A stretch of DNA of 64,000 nt. It comes from Punica granatum. Lineage: Eukaryota > Streptophyta > Magnoliopsida > Myrtales > Lythraceae. Both the position numbers and the translations under genes were made by a program. The notes beneath the pieces were generated by a model. The model was not told the origin of the DNA, made no database searches, and was given only the letters and a program-made list of their open reading frames with translations. Positions 10,389 to 21,550 of this stretch are shown in pieces; position 1 is the first letter of the stretch; each line of letters starts with the position of its first letter. The stretch is from contig NC_045127.1 in NCBI RefSeq assembly GCF_007655135.1, positions 20,006,199 through 20,070,198 of the forward strand, in the 5' to 3' direction.

Positions 10389-11777
10389 ATGTGGTATGGG
10401 AGGCGTCCCAATACGTCCTTTCTAAAGATATGGGGTTGCGAAGCTTACGTGAAGAAATTGTCTTCGGATAAGCTTGGCCCTAAATCGGATAAATGTTACT
10501 TTGTAGGGTATCCTAAGGAAACACGAGGATACTATTTCTATAATCCCACCGAGGGCGAAGTGTTTGTCGGTCGAACTGCGGTATTCCTTGAGAAAGAGTT
10601 TCTCTTCAAAGGAATAAGTGGGAGGAAATTAGGACTTGGGGAAGTTCTACCACAAAATGACATTAACCAGTCGACGGGTAAGGTCGCAGAACAACCACAA
10701 GGTGTTGTGGTACAATCTTCTACACAGGTGACAGAGGAGCCTCGTAGGTTTGGTAGGATACGTCATGAGCCCGAGAGATATAGATTTCTCGTGACTCAAG
10801 ATAATGATGTATTGCTCGTAGATAATGATGAGCCTATAACCTATGCGGAAGCCGTGACAGACCCAGACTTCGAGAAATGGCTGGAGGCCATGAGATCTGA
10901 GATGGAGTCCATGTACACCAATCAAGTGTGGACTTTGGTTGATCCGCCTGAAGGGGTAAAACCTATTGGGTGTAAGTGGGTCTTCAAGAAGAAGACAAAC
11001 ATGGATGGTAATGTGATTACCTTTAAGGTTCGACTAGTTCATGGTGTTGACTATGACGAAACCTTTTCCCCGGTGGCTATGCTTAAATCTATCAGGATCT
11101 TGCTTGCAATTGCAGCTTACTATGACTATGAGATCTGGCAGATGGACGTCAAAACTGCTTTCCTGAATGGAAGGCTCCTCGAGGATGTGTACATGACACA
11201 ACCTGAGGGTTTTGTCGATCCACAAAGTGCTAGAAAGGTTTGTAAGCTGCAACGGTCTATTTATGGACTGAAGCAAGCTTCTAGGAGCTGGAATCTTCAC
11301 TTTGATGATGTAGTCAAAGAGTTTGGCTTCATTAAGAATGAAGATAAACCATGTGTTTATAGGAAGGTTAGTAGGAGCGCAGTGATCTTCCTGGTGTTGT
11401 ATGTAGACGACATACTTCTGATCGGGAATGACATTCCTTCCCTACAGTCTATGAAGACTTGGTTGGGAATGTGTTTCTCTATGAAGGACTTAGGCGGCGA
11501 AGCTACCTACGTGTTAGGTATCAAGATCTATAGAGATAGATCCAGGAGAGTGCTTGGCTTAAGTCAGAGTGCATATGTAGATAAAGTGCTTCGGCGCTTT
11601 AGCATGCAGGACTCTAAGAAAGGATCTGTGCCCATGTTACATGGCATAAGCCTTTCGAAGGCTCAAAGTCCTACTCAGGAGGAGAGGGATCACATGAATA
11701 GGATTCCATATGCATCAGCTATTCGATCCATCATGTATGCCATGTTATGCACTCAACCTGATGTCTCGTACCTTTGA
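10389..11777 (+). pseudogene. pol: copia integrase C-terminus and reverse transcriptase
   Basis: A 462-codon open stretch in the same frame as the upstream pieces. It begins with the integrase C-terminal motif FLKIWGCEAYVKKL and passes a variable linker. The reverse transcriptase starts near NQVWTLVDPPEGVKPIGCKW. Catalytic aspartates are visible in QMDVKTAFLNG (D253 of this stretch) and YVDD (residues 338-341, codons from 11400). Between KVRLV and HGVDYDETFS about six residues normally seen in the family are missing (near 11037), so the fold is probably damaged. The frame ends at TGA (11775-11777) through loss of about one base near 11772. Confidence 0.9.
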
Positions 11778-12123
11778 GCATGACGAGTCGGTACCAGTCA
11801 GATCCAGGTGAGACACACTGGATCGTAGTAAAGAACATCCTTAAGTACTTGCGAAGGACTAAGGAGATGTTCTTGGTATATGGGGGTGAAGAAGAGCTCG
11901 TTGTAAAAGGTTACACTGATGCTAGCTTCCAGTCCGATAAGAACGATAGTAGATCGCAATCAGGGTATGTGTTCTGCCTCAATGCAGGTGCTGTGAGTTG
12001 GAAAAGTTCCAAGCAGAAGACAGTAGCCGACACTACCACAGAGGCCGAGTATATCGCTGCCTTTAACGCCGCAAAAGAGGTCGTTTGGATCAAGAAGTTC
12101 GTAACAGAACTTGCTGTGGTTCC
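11774..12123 (+). pseudogene. pol: copia RNase H, 3'-truncated
   Basis: After the frame break the reading resumes with MTSRYQSDPGETHW and goes into RNase H. Visible motifs are KGYTDASFQSD (D49 counted from 11774) and the conserved SWKSSKQKTVADTTTEAEY with the catalytic glutamate region at residues 90-92. The sequence stops after LAVVPS at about 12123. The last catalytic aspartate of the family lies beyond this point and is absent. The codons after the junction are satellite DNA read by chance. Confidence 0.88.
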
Positions 12124-13983
12124 TAGCATGATTACTTGAAAAAAATACCATTTTTATGCATTTTTCATGTTATATCATGCATATTTATCATCGTTTAACG
12201 TGTTAGCATGTCGAGAAATGTTTAAATCGGAGTTGAGGAAACCATCCCCACCTTAAAAATCCAAGAGATATCTCGGCTTAACCTCTTGGAGAGGTAATTG
12301 AGGGTTTAGTTGACCTTTTTGGGTCAAGACTAGATTCCTTGCCCCGATTTAGGTCGTTTCCAGAGTTTTTATGTTTTTCCCGCATACATGAAGTCAGTAT
12401 CGTTTTATCGATTCTATAAATAACGTGTTTATGCATACTTGTTTGTTTAAATGCGTTTTGCAAATCATGGCGATACCGGCTTTGTTAAATACGTGTCATT
12501 TATCGTGTTTAATGTTTGAGCTTGCGAGGAATAGTCGAAATTAGGTTAAAGAGACCGCTTGAAACCCGAAACGGGTCAAAGGAGCTCACGGCTATCCTCA
12601 AGAGGAAAAGAGCCGAGACTTCTTTGACCTCATTCAGGTCAAGAATGGCCTCTTTACCTTGATGAAATCCATTTCTCCGATTTTCTGCAATCACAATTTC
12701 AATGTCATCGCAAATCCAGCGTTAAAATTCCTTTTAGAATGTTGTTTTCCAAACAAAATGCACAGATTCACGTATCGGTGACTCTTTCGGGGCCATTTGG
12801 ATTCCGAGGGTATTTTGGTCATTTTGACCAAATTATCCTCGACTGTTCTGGACCCGTCTTGGTCGTCGTGTCATGAATTGTTTTCATTAAATTAAGCTTT
12901 TTGGGTATTCAGACTTCATTCAGTGGATCAATTCATGATTTGTCTGATTGTTTGTAACCCGTACATTTACTGCATTCGGCAATAATTTACAAGTAATAAA
13001 TTCACAAACGGGTTAATCGGGACGCTCACATGATTAAACCCACTTGACACTGACAAATCTTGCATGAATATGTCATTAACTGATAACTCGCGTGAATGAG
13101 TTGTCAAATGACGATAGTGCCCTTTTCAAAACTTATCTATTTAAACACCCGAAACGCGCGGTCCAATGTAGCATGGTCGTCTAAAAAGGACTTGTGTGTC
13201 TGAACTTAAGTTTTTACCTTATTTCAGGCAACTCAGGTCAAGATACCGAAGATTTTCCTAGATCACTTTCGGGAAGATCGACTGGTTCTTTGGATTTTTT
13301 GGGGTTCTTGAATAACCTTGAAAGATCCAGGGAATTGGTCGACACCGGCTACAGGCCGAGGTGGCCCGTAGTGCGATGTTTCCTTTTTTTGAAAACAATT
13401 TTCAAGTAAAGGGCAAAATCACCTTTTCACAAATTAGCGACACCCTTAGAGTTAGTTTGATAGAAATACAACGATATCAGGATAGGAATAGGCTACCTGT
13501 TCAGGTGCAGGTTCATCTACAAAGCTTTTTCTTGTCTAACTGATGAGTTATGTCGTTCTATCGTAGATTCGGGTTAGTGGAACAGTTATCTTTGTCACAA
13601 AACATGCCAAAATCCATATTAAAATCATTCACTCGACCTAACCAAACGTTAAACAATGGTTAGGGGGAACTAACTCTAGGTTCCAAATCTAGAGTCAAAA
13701 CATGAGTTTGGCGATTCAGTGGAATTGCAATGTCACAATACATAACAACTTTAAAAGCAATCCACATACAAATGACTTGCATACAAACAACATGTCTGTA
13801 AGGTCTTTGAAACAAAGCCGAATGCAAGAAGCTTTACACACGTTTGCTTGTTTATTATAGGACATTTGCATGCCAAAACATTCAGGGTTAATAATATATT
13901 AACACACGTAAACTTGGCAATGACAAACAACTTGTCTGTAATCCACATGCTGTTTGTTACTTTTTTGCTCTTGTTTGTCCATA
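12124..13983 (+). repeat. satellite monomer M3 (partial)
   Basis: Satellite resumes at TAGCATGATTACTTG, the motif at about 4536 in M1, so about 1.25 kb of array, including a terminus, is missing between M2 and M3. M3 includes the 240-bp block and runs to TTGTTTGTCCAT. There it jumps into the ACACCACCAACGG start of the next monomer. The M3 3' end, roughly 800 bp including the LTR-type terminus, is deleted. Confidence 0.83.
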
Positions 13984-15341
13984 CACCACCAACGGTGCAA
14001 TCCAACTTTTTACAGTCCCATCCCGCATCTCGGGACTAGGTATAACCATTCCCGACTTAGAGGAGCTAGGACTTTTACATTTTTGTTGTGTTGAAGGTGT
14101 TATAAGGTGTTTCAAGCATAATTACTTGCAAAAATTCCATTTTTATGCATTTTTCATGTTATATCATGCATGTTTATCATCATATAATGTGTTAGCATAT
14201 CGGGAAATGTTTAAATCAGAGTCGAGAAAACCATCCCGTCCTTAAAAAGCCAAGAGACTACTCGAGTTAACCTCTGGGAGAAGTTACCGAGGGTTTACTT
14301 GGCCTTTTTGGGTCAAGAGTGGATTCATTGCCCCGATTTAAGTCGTTTCTCGAGTTTTTTTTTGTTTTTCCAGCATCCATGAAGTCGGTATTGTTTTATC
14401 GATTCTATAAATAACGTGTTTGTGCATACTTGTTTGTTTAAATGCATTTTGCAAATCATGGCAATACCAGCTTTGTTAAATACGTGTCATTTATCGTGTT
14501 TAATGTTTGAGCTTGCGGGGAATAGTCGAAATTAGGTTAAAGAGATCGCTTGAAACCCGAAACGGGTCAAAAGAGCTCACGGCTATCCTCAAGAGGAAAG
14601 AGCCGAGAGCTCTTTGACCTCATTCGGGTCAAGAACGGCCTCTTTACCTCGATGAAATCCATTTCTCCGATTTTGTGCAATTGCAATTTCAATGTCATCG
14701 CAAATCTAGTGTTAAAATTCCTTTTAGAATGTCGTTTTTCAAACAAAATGCATGGATTCACGTATCGGTGACTCTTTCAGGGCCATTTGGATTCCGAAGG
14801 CATTTTGGTCATTTTGACCAAATTATCCTCGACCATCCATGTCCCGTCCTGGTTATCGTGTCATGAATTGTTTTCATTAAATCAAGCTTTTTGGGTATTC
14901 AGACTTCTTTCACTGGATCAATTCATGATCTGTCTAATTTTCTGTCACCCGCACATTTACTGCATTCGGCAATAATTTACAAGTAATAAATTCACAAACG
15001 GGTTAATCGGGACGCTCACATGATTAAACCCGCTTGACACTGACAAATCTTGCATGAATTGGTCATTAACTAATAACTCGCGTGGATGAGTTGTCAAATG
15101 ATGATAGTGCCCGTTTCAAAACTTGTCAATTTCAAAACCCGTAACGCACTGTTTGATGTAGCATGGACGTCTAAAAAGGACTTGTGTGTCGCAACATGAC
15201 TTTTTACCTTATTTCAGGTAACTCAGGTCAAGATACCAAAGATTTTCCTAGTTCACTTCCGGGCAGATTACTTGCAAAAATTCCATTTTTATGAATTTTT
15301 CATGTGATATCATACATGTTTATCATCGTATAACGTGTTAG
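13984..15341 (+). repeat. satellite monomer M4 (partial, deleted)
   Basis: Begins with the normal monomer start and runs to CTTCCGGGCAGAT inside the 240-bp block (about 15268). It then jumps to TTACTTGCAAAAATTCC of a monomer 5' part, with GAT shared at the joint. The last 70 bases end at CGTGTTAG, where the antisense LTR begins. Confidence 0.82.
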
Positions 15342-16104
15342 TGTACGGACCCGTATGTGGACTCTTGTCGGGGCCCGCATGCGCGCTTTTGGATCTCGCG
15401 GCTTGGGAGTGTCCACCTTCCCGTGGGGACGCGTGACGGACACGCGTGAGAGAAGGAGTCGCCACTTATTATTTTACGACCCGAAGGTCGAGGGCGGTTA
15501 AGTTACCCGGGTCTAGGGGCATGGAACACATAGTTGTTGTTAAGGCATTGATCTGTGCGGAACCAGAAAATTCGTGTTCGGGGTTCATGTTACGTGCGGA
15601 CCTATATCCCGCACGCCCTTTCGGTATTCTGGTTTGCTAGGCTTGCATGTTTTATTATTTACCACTTGAATTAAGTTGCACTAGGCTCGCACGTTTTGAC
15701 ACCGGAGATTGGATGAACTAAACGATGTCGGTGGAGAAGCCGAGAGAGAAGTAAACCCGTGTATTGGGGAATTGGTTCACAATCTTGCATTACAGTTCAT
15801 CGAACCATGGAGGTTGAATTCCTGCGTGAACCAGAACCGCGAGTTCTTGGATTTACTTTCCTTTGGGCAAACATTAGACCGATTCAATTAATTCGACTCT
15901 CAGACCGTTTGCTTACTAAATGGGATTCTTACATTAACGAATATAGAAATAACTCCTTACAATGTGCCCTCAGAATAAATTAAATAAATTACAAATTACA
16001 AATGACTGAATCCCATTCGGTTCGCTTTCGGTTAATATTTCACTCGATTCATCGTGAGTTTAGGAAATGACCGAAAAAATGCAATTTAGTGGGCTCTCGG
16101 TGAA

Positions 16105-16185
16105 TAGGGCATGGAACCCTGTGAGTGACGATTAGGGCGTTGGGCCCTGTGATCTATGATTAGGGCGTTGAACCCTAATATTATT
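16105..16185 (-). repeat. three short hairpin repeats in LTR
   Basis: Three copies of a 15-base element (AGGGCGTTGAACCCT and variants) are spaced by about 30 bases, each with AGGG/CCCT ends that can pair. The same element occurs three times at about 44250-44325 and usually twice per monomer. Confidence 0.7.
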
Positions 16186-17814
16186 CGTCCTAAGGATCAG
16201 GCTCGACCCGCAAGACAAACAAGTACAGAAAATAACACACAACATTTTAATAACAGACAAAGTGTTTATTATTGTCAAGTGTACGTGTTTTAACGAATTA
16301 TTGATTCAGGGTACTTTGGCATGCAAATCCTACCCTAGACAAACAAACACGTGCCAATGTTTTATCATTCAACTTTTGTTTGAAAATTTGATATATCGGA
16401 TATTTGTAGTCAATTTTCGTGTGTGTGGATCACTTTTACATTGATTTGGTATAATGACACTGAAGTTACATTGAATTCATCCAAACTTGTGTTTTGACTC
16501 TAGATTTGGAATCTAGAATTCCTCCTAACCCTTATCTAGTGTTTGGTTAGGTCGAGTGAAAAGATTAGTCAGATAATTGTATTTTTTGATATAGAATACC
16601 CGACTAGTACCTAAACACAGCTAAGATGACGCCAAATCACAAAATGATGTTATTGCCCTTGATTTGAAAATTTGTTTTCAGAAAAGTTAAACAACACAAT
16701 ACGGATTTGAAAACATGAGGGTTTTGAAAAGGGCATTAATACCATTTTGTAATTCGTCGACATGAGTTACAAATTAATGTCTAATTCATGCAAAGTTGTT
16801 TAGGATTGAATGAATTAACCGTGTGAGCGTTCTGATTAACCCATTCGTATAATTAATACTTAGGATTATTACCGAATGCATTAATTATGAAAACGATTCG
16901 TGGTTCGATAACCGAGATGGTTTCACAATGATCGAGGATAATTTGGTTGAACAACCAAAAATACTCTCATAATTGAATGAACCCGACTAAGTTATAGATA
17001 TTCGAATCCATGCATCTTTGCTTGAAAAATAACATTTGTAAAGACATTTTATTACCGCGGATTTTGCGATGATATTGAAATTGCGATTTCACATAATCCG
17101 AGAAACGAATCAAACTAGAGATAAGGAAACCACTCTTGACTCAAGAAAGGCCAAGAGGCTCTCGGCCCTACCCTCTCAAGGAAGGCCGAAAGCTCTTATG
17201 GCTCGATTCGAGTCACAAATGGTTTCCTTGCTTCGGTTTTAATTGTTTTTCGCATACTCAAGCATTAAACATGATGAATAACACGTTTTTAACAAAAGCC
17301 GGCATTACCATGATTTGAATAATGCATTCAAACATGAAAATATTCACAAACATGTTATTTAAGGAATCGATAAAATAATGCCGGCTTCATGCATGCAGGA
17401 ATAATAAAAATAAACTCGGAAACTAACTTGAATCGGCTAAGGAGACCAATCTTAACCCGAAAAGAGCAAATTAAGTCTCGGCCATCCTATTTAGAGACTT
17501 GGCCAAAAGCTTGCTTGCCATTTTCGGGTTAGGATGGTCTTCCGAACGATGATCCAAATCTTTTTCCGACATGCTAGCAAGTTATAACGTAGTAAACATG
17601 CATAATATAACATGAAAGAGCATAAAAATTAAATCTTGCAAGTTAAACATGCATAAAACACCATATTACTCCATGGCCATGCAAAATATAAAAAGCCTTA
17701 ACTCCTCTAAGTCGGAAATGTTATACCTTGCCTTGGGATACGAGGAAAGAGTCGAGGAAGTGTTTGAGAGTAGGGTGACTCGGTGGAGTCCTTGGATGGA
17801 CGATAGTGGACGTG

Positions 17815-18090
17815 GGAAGGTGCGGAATGCACGGCTGGGCGTGTGGACGCGTGGACAGATGCTTGATTGCGCAGTGACGGGCGCTCGGACACACGGTGAC
17901 AACCGCGCGGATGCGCAGGTAGACGCTCGGCACGTCACGGGCGCATGCGTGCATGCATGCACGCGGAAGAACGTGCGGGGCTCACGGCGGGTGCAGGGAC
18001 TCTCGCGCGGTGATTGACGCTGCGTGCGTGCACGCGCGGGCACGCGCACAGTGACAGGCGCTCGACTTGGCTTACGGACGAGTGACGGGT
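17815..18090 (-). other. GC-rich variable island of the LTR
   Basis: About 275 bases very rich in CG, GCGTG and GCACG words inside an otherwise AT-rich LTR. It is bounded on the TATA side by the conserved GCACTGTTCACCCGAG. The same island is much shorter and different in sequence at 42535-42640, 47400-47545 and 56115-56240. Confidence 0.75.
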
Positions 18091-18434
18091 GCACTGTTCA
18101 CCCGAGATGTTGTTCTTCACCGAAATGATAGAAACAACCTGAAATCATGAACAAATGACCTTAAACCAAAAATATAAGTTCAAAAATGAATTCCTTAGGT
18201 CCAAAACATGTGGTCTATGGAGTTTGGAAATTTTTTGATCTAAGTTGGAATAGTGATCGCCATGGATTCCGACTTAAACTCTAAGGATTTTGGCTTGGCT
18301 TTTGCTTGAATATTTCGGTTCCTAGAGTTGGAGCTTGCTGCTGGTTGCTAGGGAGTTGAGAGCATTTCCTAGAGGGAGAAAGCTAGTGAGAAGTGTGCAA
18401 GAGGAGAAGTGATTAACTTAATGACAAATATGCA

Positions 18435-18441
18435 ATATATA
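18435..18441 (-). promoter_or_regulatory. TATA box of antisense giant LTR
   Basis: The minus strand reads CCTATATATT, at the place where the other LTR copies have TATAAAT or TATATAT, followed by a conserved CT-rich stretch. Confidence 0.5.
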
Positions 18442-20015
18442 GGTGAAGCTAATGAGCAATTAAGCAAAACAAAGCACAATTAAGGACATCATTAGGGAGG
18501 GGCGACTAGCTTAGCAAAATATCAAGCCACATCTTCTTCCATTGCATTAATGAAGAAGAGATAAGGGCATTGATGAGCATTGAAGAGGAGTTGAAGTGTT
18601 GTCTTCAACTTCCTTAGATATTTTGGGCTAGGTGAGTGCAAGAGAAGAGGAGGAAGAGGCCGAAACATTTTGGGGCAAGGGGCGGTTGCCCTTGGGTAGC
18701 CCGTGGGTCCCACGGCCCATGAGGAGAAATCGGGACAAAGCTCGGGTTTCGATTGGTCGCGCATTCGAAGCTCATGGTTCGAATTAAATGTTGAAATGTC
18801 AATATACGCGAGAAAACGGATTTAATGGGCCCAATATTGGCAATTTTCGTGGAGAAATGTCTCGAGTCTATATGAGGCTCGGAAGCCGATTTTGCTCATT
18901 GTAGATGACCAGAGCGAAGTTACCCACTTCTGACAGCATATCTTCCATCTGCATTCCACGTCGGTCATTTTGACATAAATTGTCAAATCACGTGGACCCT
19001 TGACCCTTAAGCCGATAATGCAAATATCGAGCCGGAGATGTCCTAGGAGGCCGAAATTGGATTTTTCAGATTGCTTTATGAGTTGCTTGGGCGATCCGGA
19101 AATCACCGTAATCTCTGTTTGTCGAGGTTGGGCCCCTAAAGACATGAAAAGTGCATCTGAGACCCTTAAAACCTTGCTTGGGAGGTCTAGATGAGTTGTG
19201 TGATTTATTCTGACAATTGCACATTGAGCCTTGAGAAGACTAGCACTGTGTAAGTTAGGCATCCGGCGTCAAGTTTCCCCAAAGAGGACCTCCGGATATG
19301 AATTTCCACTAAAAATGGCCTTTTATGCTCATCGGAGGTTACTCGGGAAACTAAAAAGGGTTTTGCTGTCTGATTTGCCCAATTACGTTTGTCCGTTGGA
19401 GTTTTCGGGGAGATACAGGGTCAACTTCGTTTGCCGTTATTCCATCAGACCAGTCTCCGGTTATACTCTTCCGAAGAGGGGTATGCCAGTTTTGTCGCTC
19501 GGAAGTCATTCGGGGTGTCTGTATGGCTTCCAAAAGACAATTTGAAGCACTGCGCGTGTTCCGTATAATTGTGGGGCATGGCCGCATCTGATATTTGGAA
19601 TTAACTTTTCTCCGAAAAACCGGCATTTTTGGACTTCCACTGAAAAGTTGTCTGTGTACAGAAAGTTGTTCAGTATAGAGCATATGATTTGCGAAATGTG
19701 TTTGAAGACACTTTTTATCTGTTTTGCATCGATGTGGATTTTTGAAGTCCAATATTGGCTATCTTTCGATGGACGAGCGAACTATCAGAAAATAGGATTG
19801 TCCATGTGGTACACTGGAAATGCCGATTTTGGACGTTGTTGAGCTCTCTAGTCCTTCTTTCGCATGTACATGACTTCAGCTCAATTTTGCCGACTTGAGG
19901 ACGAATAGTGATTTCTTGCTCTGCCGAGCCGTTGTCTGTATTCCTACTCAAGTCATAGTCTGGACCACTACAGATATCGTTGTTTGGAATGGTGAGCCAA
20001 AATGGGATGCTGACA

Positions 20016-21550
20016 GCAATAATTTACATGTAATAAATTCACAAACGGGTTAATCGGGACGTGCACATGATTAAACACCCTTGACACTGACAAATCTTGC
20101 ATGAATTGGTCATTAATTGATAACTCCCGTGGATGAGTCCTCAAATGACGATAGTGCCCGTTTTAGAACTTGTCTATTTCAAAGCCCGAAACGCGCGGTC
20201 TGATGTAGCATGGACGTCTTAAAAGGACTTGTGTGTCTCAACATGACTTTTTACCTTATTTCAGGTAACTCAGGTCAAGATACTGAAGATTTTCCTAGAT
20301 CACTTCTGGGCAGATCGATTGGTTCTTTGGCTTTTTCGGGGTTCATGCATAACCCCGAAAGATCTAGGGAATTGGTCGACACCGGCTACAGGTTGAGGTG
20401 GCCTGCACTACGATGTTTTCCTTTTCTGAAAACAATTTTCAAGTAAAGGGCAAAATCGCCTTTTCACAAATTAGCGACACCCCTAAGGTTAGCTTGACAG
20501 AAACACTACGGTAACAGGATAAGAATTGGCTACCTGTTCAGGTGCAGGTTCATCTGCAAAGCCTATTCTTATCTAACTGATGAGTTTATGTCAGTCTATC
20601 ATAGATTCGGGTAACTGGATCGGTTTTCTTTGTCATAAAACATGCCAAAATCCTGATTAATCATTCACACGTAACCTTGGCAATGACAAACAACTTGTCT
20701 GTAATCCACATGTTGTTTGTTACTTTTCTGCTCTTGTTTGTCCATGCGAGTCGAACTCGACCCATAGGACGCATTGCACTTAGGGTCCAACGCTCTAATC
20801 ACTGATCATAGGGTCCAACCCCTATCCACTGAGAGCGCATGTTGAATTTCAGTTTTCGGTGCTTCCCTGAACTAACTGACTGGGATTCGACCATTTGTAA
20901 TTTGTAATTTGTTGTATTATTTTGAGAGCATTGTGACGAAATTACTTTGTACATTCATTCTGTAAGAATCCCGATCTGTGAGCGAACGGTCCGAGAGTCG
21001 AACTAATCGAATTGGTCCAATGCATGCCCAGACAAAAGTAATCCCAAGATCTCACTATTCCGATTCATGCAAGAATTCAACCATCATGGTTTGATGAACT
21101 GTAACGCAAGATGGTGAACCGATTCCCCGACATACAGGCCTACTTCTCTCTCTCGGCGTTTCCATCGACATCGTTTAGTTCACAAAATTCTCGGTGTCAA
21201 AATGTGTATGCCAAGTGCAACCTAATTCATACTGTAAATGAAATAAAACTGCAAGCCTAGCAAGCTAGAGTACAGAAAGGGCGTGCGGGATATAGCCGCG
21301 CACGTAATGTGAACCCCCGAACTCGGACTCTCCGGTTCCGCAAAGACCAATGCCTTAGCAAAACTAGCTGTATCATTACCCCTAGACCCGGGTAACTTAC
21401 CAGCCCTCGACCTTCGGGTCATAAATAGATAGTGCCGACTCCTTCTCACGAGTGTCCGTCACGCATCCCCCAGGATGGTGGAAATTCCCAAGCCGTGAGA
21501 TTCCGTCGCGCGCTTGCAGGCCCCGACGAGAGCACATTCGGGTCCGTACA
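20016..21550 (+). repeat. satellite monomer M5 (3' part)
   Basis: Resumes in mid monomer at GCAATAATTTACATG and runs to the terminus GTCCGTACA at 21550. Internal deletions are visible at about 20668 (CAC shared, about 260 bp lost) and about 20880 (AACT shared, about 45 bp lost). Confidence 0.83.

Larger units (their letters stand above)
6020..12123 (+). mobile_element. Ty1/copia retrotransposon, 3'-truncated and decayed
   Basis: The order is LTR, tRNA-Met type primer site, gag with a CCHC knuckle, DTG protease, integrase, YVDD reverse transcriptase and RNase H, which is the Ty1/copia order (integrase before reverse transcriptase). The element stops inside RNase H at about 12123. The rest of RNase H, the polypurine tract and the 3' LTR are absent, and satellite sequence resumes at the shared motif TAGCATGATTACTTG. 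The coding part carries two one-base frame breaks, four in-frame stops, two in-frame deletions and a changed integrase catalytic residue. It is a dead copy. No target site duplication can be tested because the 3' end is gone. Confidence 0.92.
15342..20015 (-). mobile_element. giant Ogre/Tat-like LTR, solo, antisense
   Basis: Read on the minus strand it starts TGTCAGCATCCCATTTTGG (at 20015) and ends GGTCCGTACA (at 15342), so both termini are present (4674 bp). No internal element sequence flanks it, which makes it a solo LTR. The flanking five bases (GTTAG on the left, GCAAT on the right) do not match. The array resumes about 0.8 kb further along the monomer than it stopped, so a deletion or recombination between two insertions is likely. 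It lacks the 240-bp block found in the monomers. Confidence 0.82.

Noticed and set aside
17649..18120. Overlapping frames of up to 142 codons on both strands
   Set aside because: They coincide with the GC-rich island, where stop codons are rare; no domain is seen and other LTR copies have different sequence here.
18822..19262. 146-codon minus-strand frame in the antisense LTR, with relatives at 41123 and 57159 (MPTLHSASLLKAQCGIVG...)
   Set aside because: It is conserved between LTR copies in sense direction, which is notable, but it lies upstream of the TATA box, is truncated differently in each copy and shows no domain. Shared ancestry of recent LTRs suffices.
15342..20015. Possible CRISPR-like spacing of the AGGGCGTTGAACCCT elements
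   Set aside because: Only two or three degenerate copies per unit, no unique spacers of regular length, and plant context; ordinary short LTR repeats.
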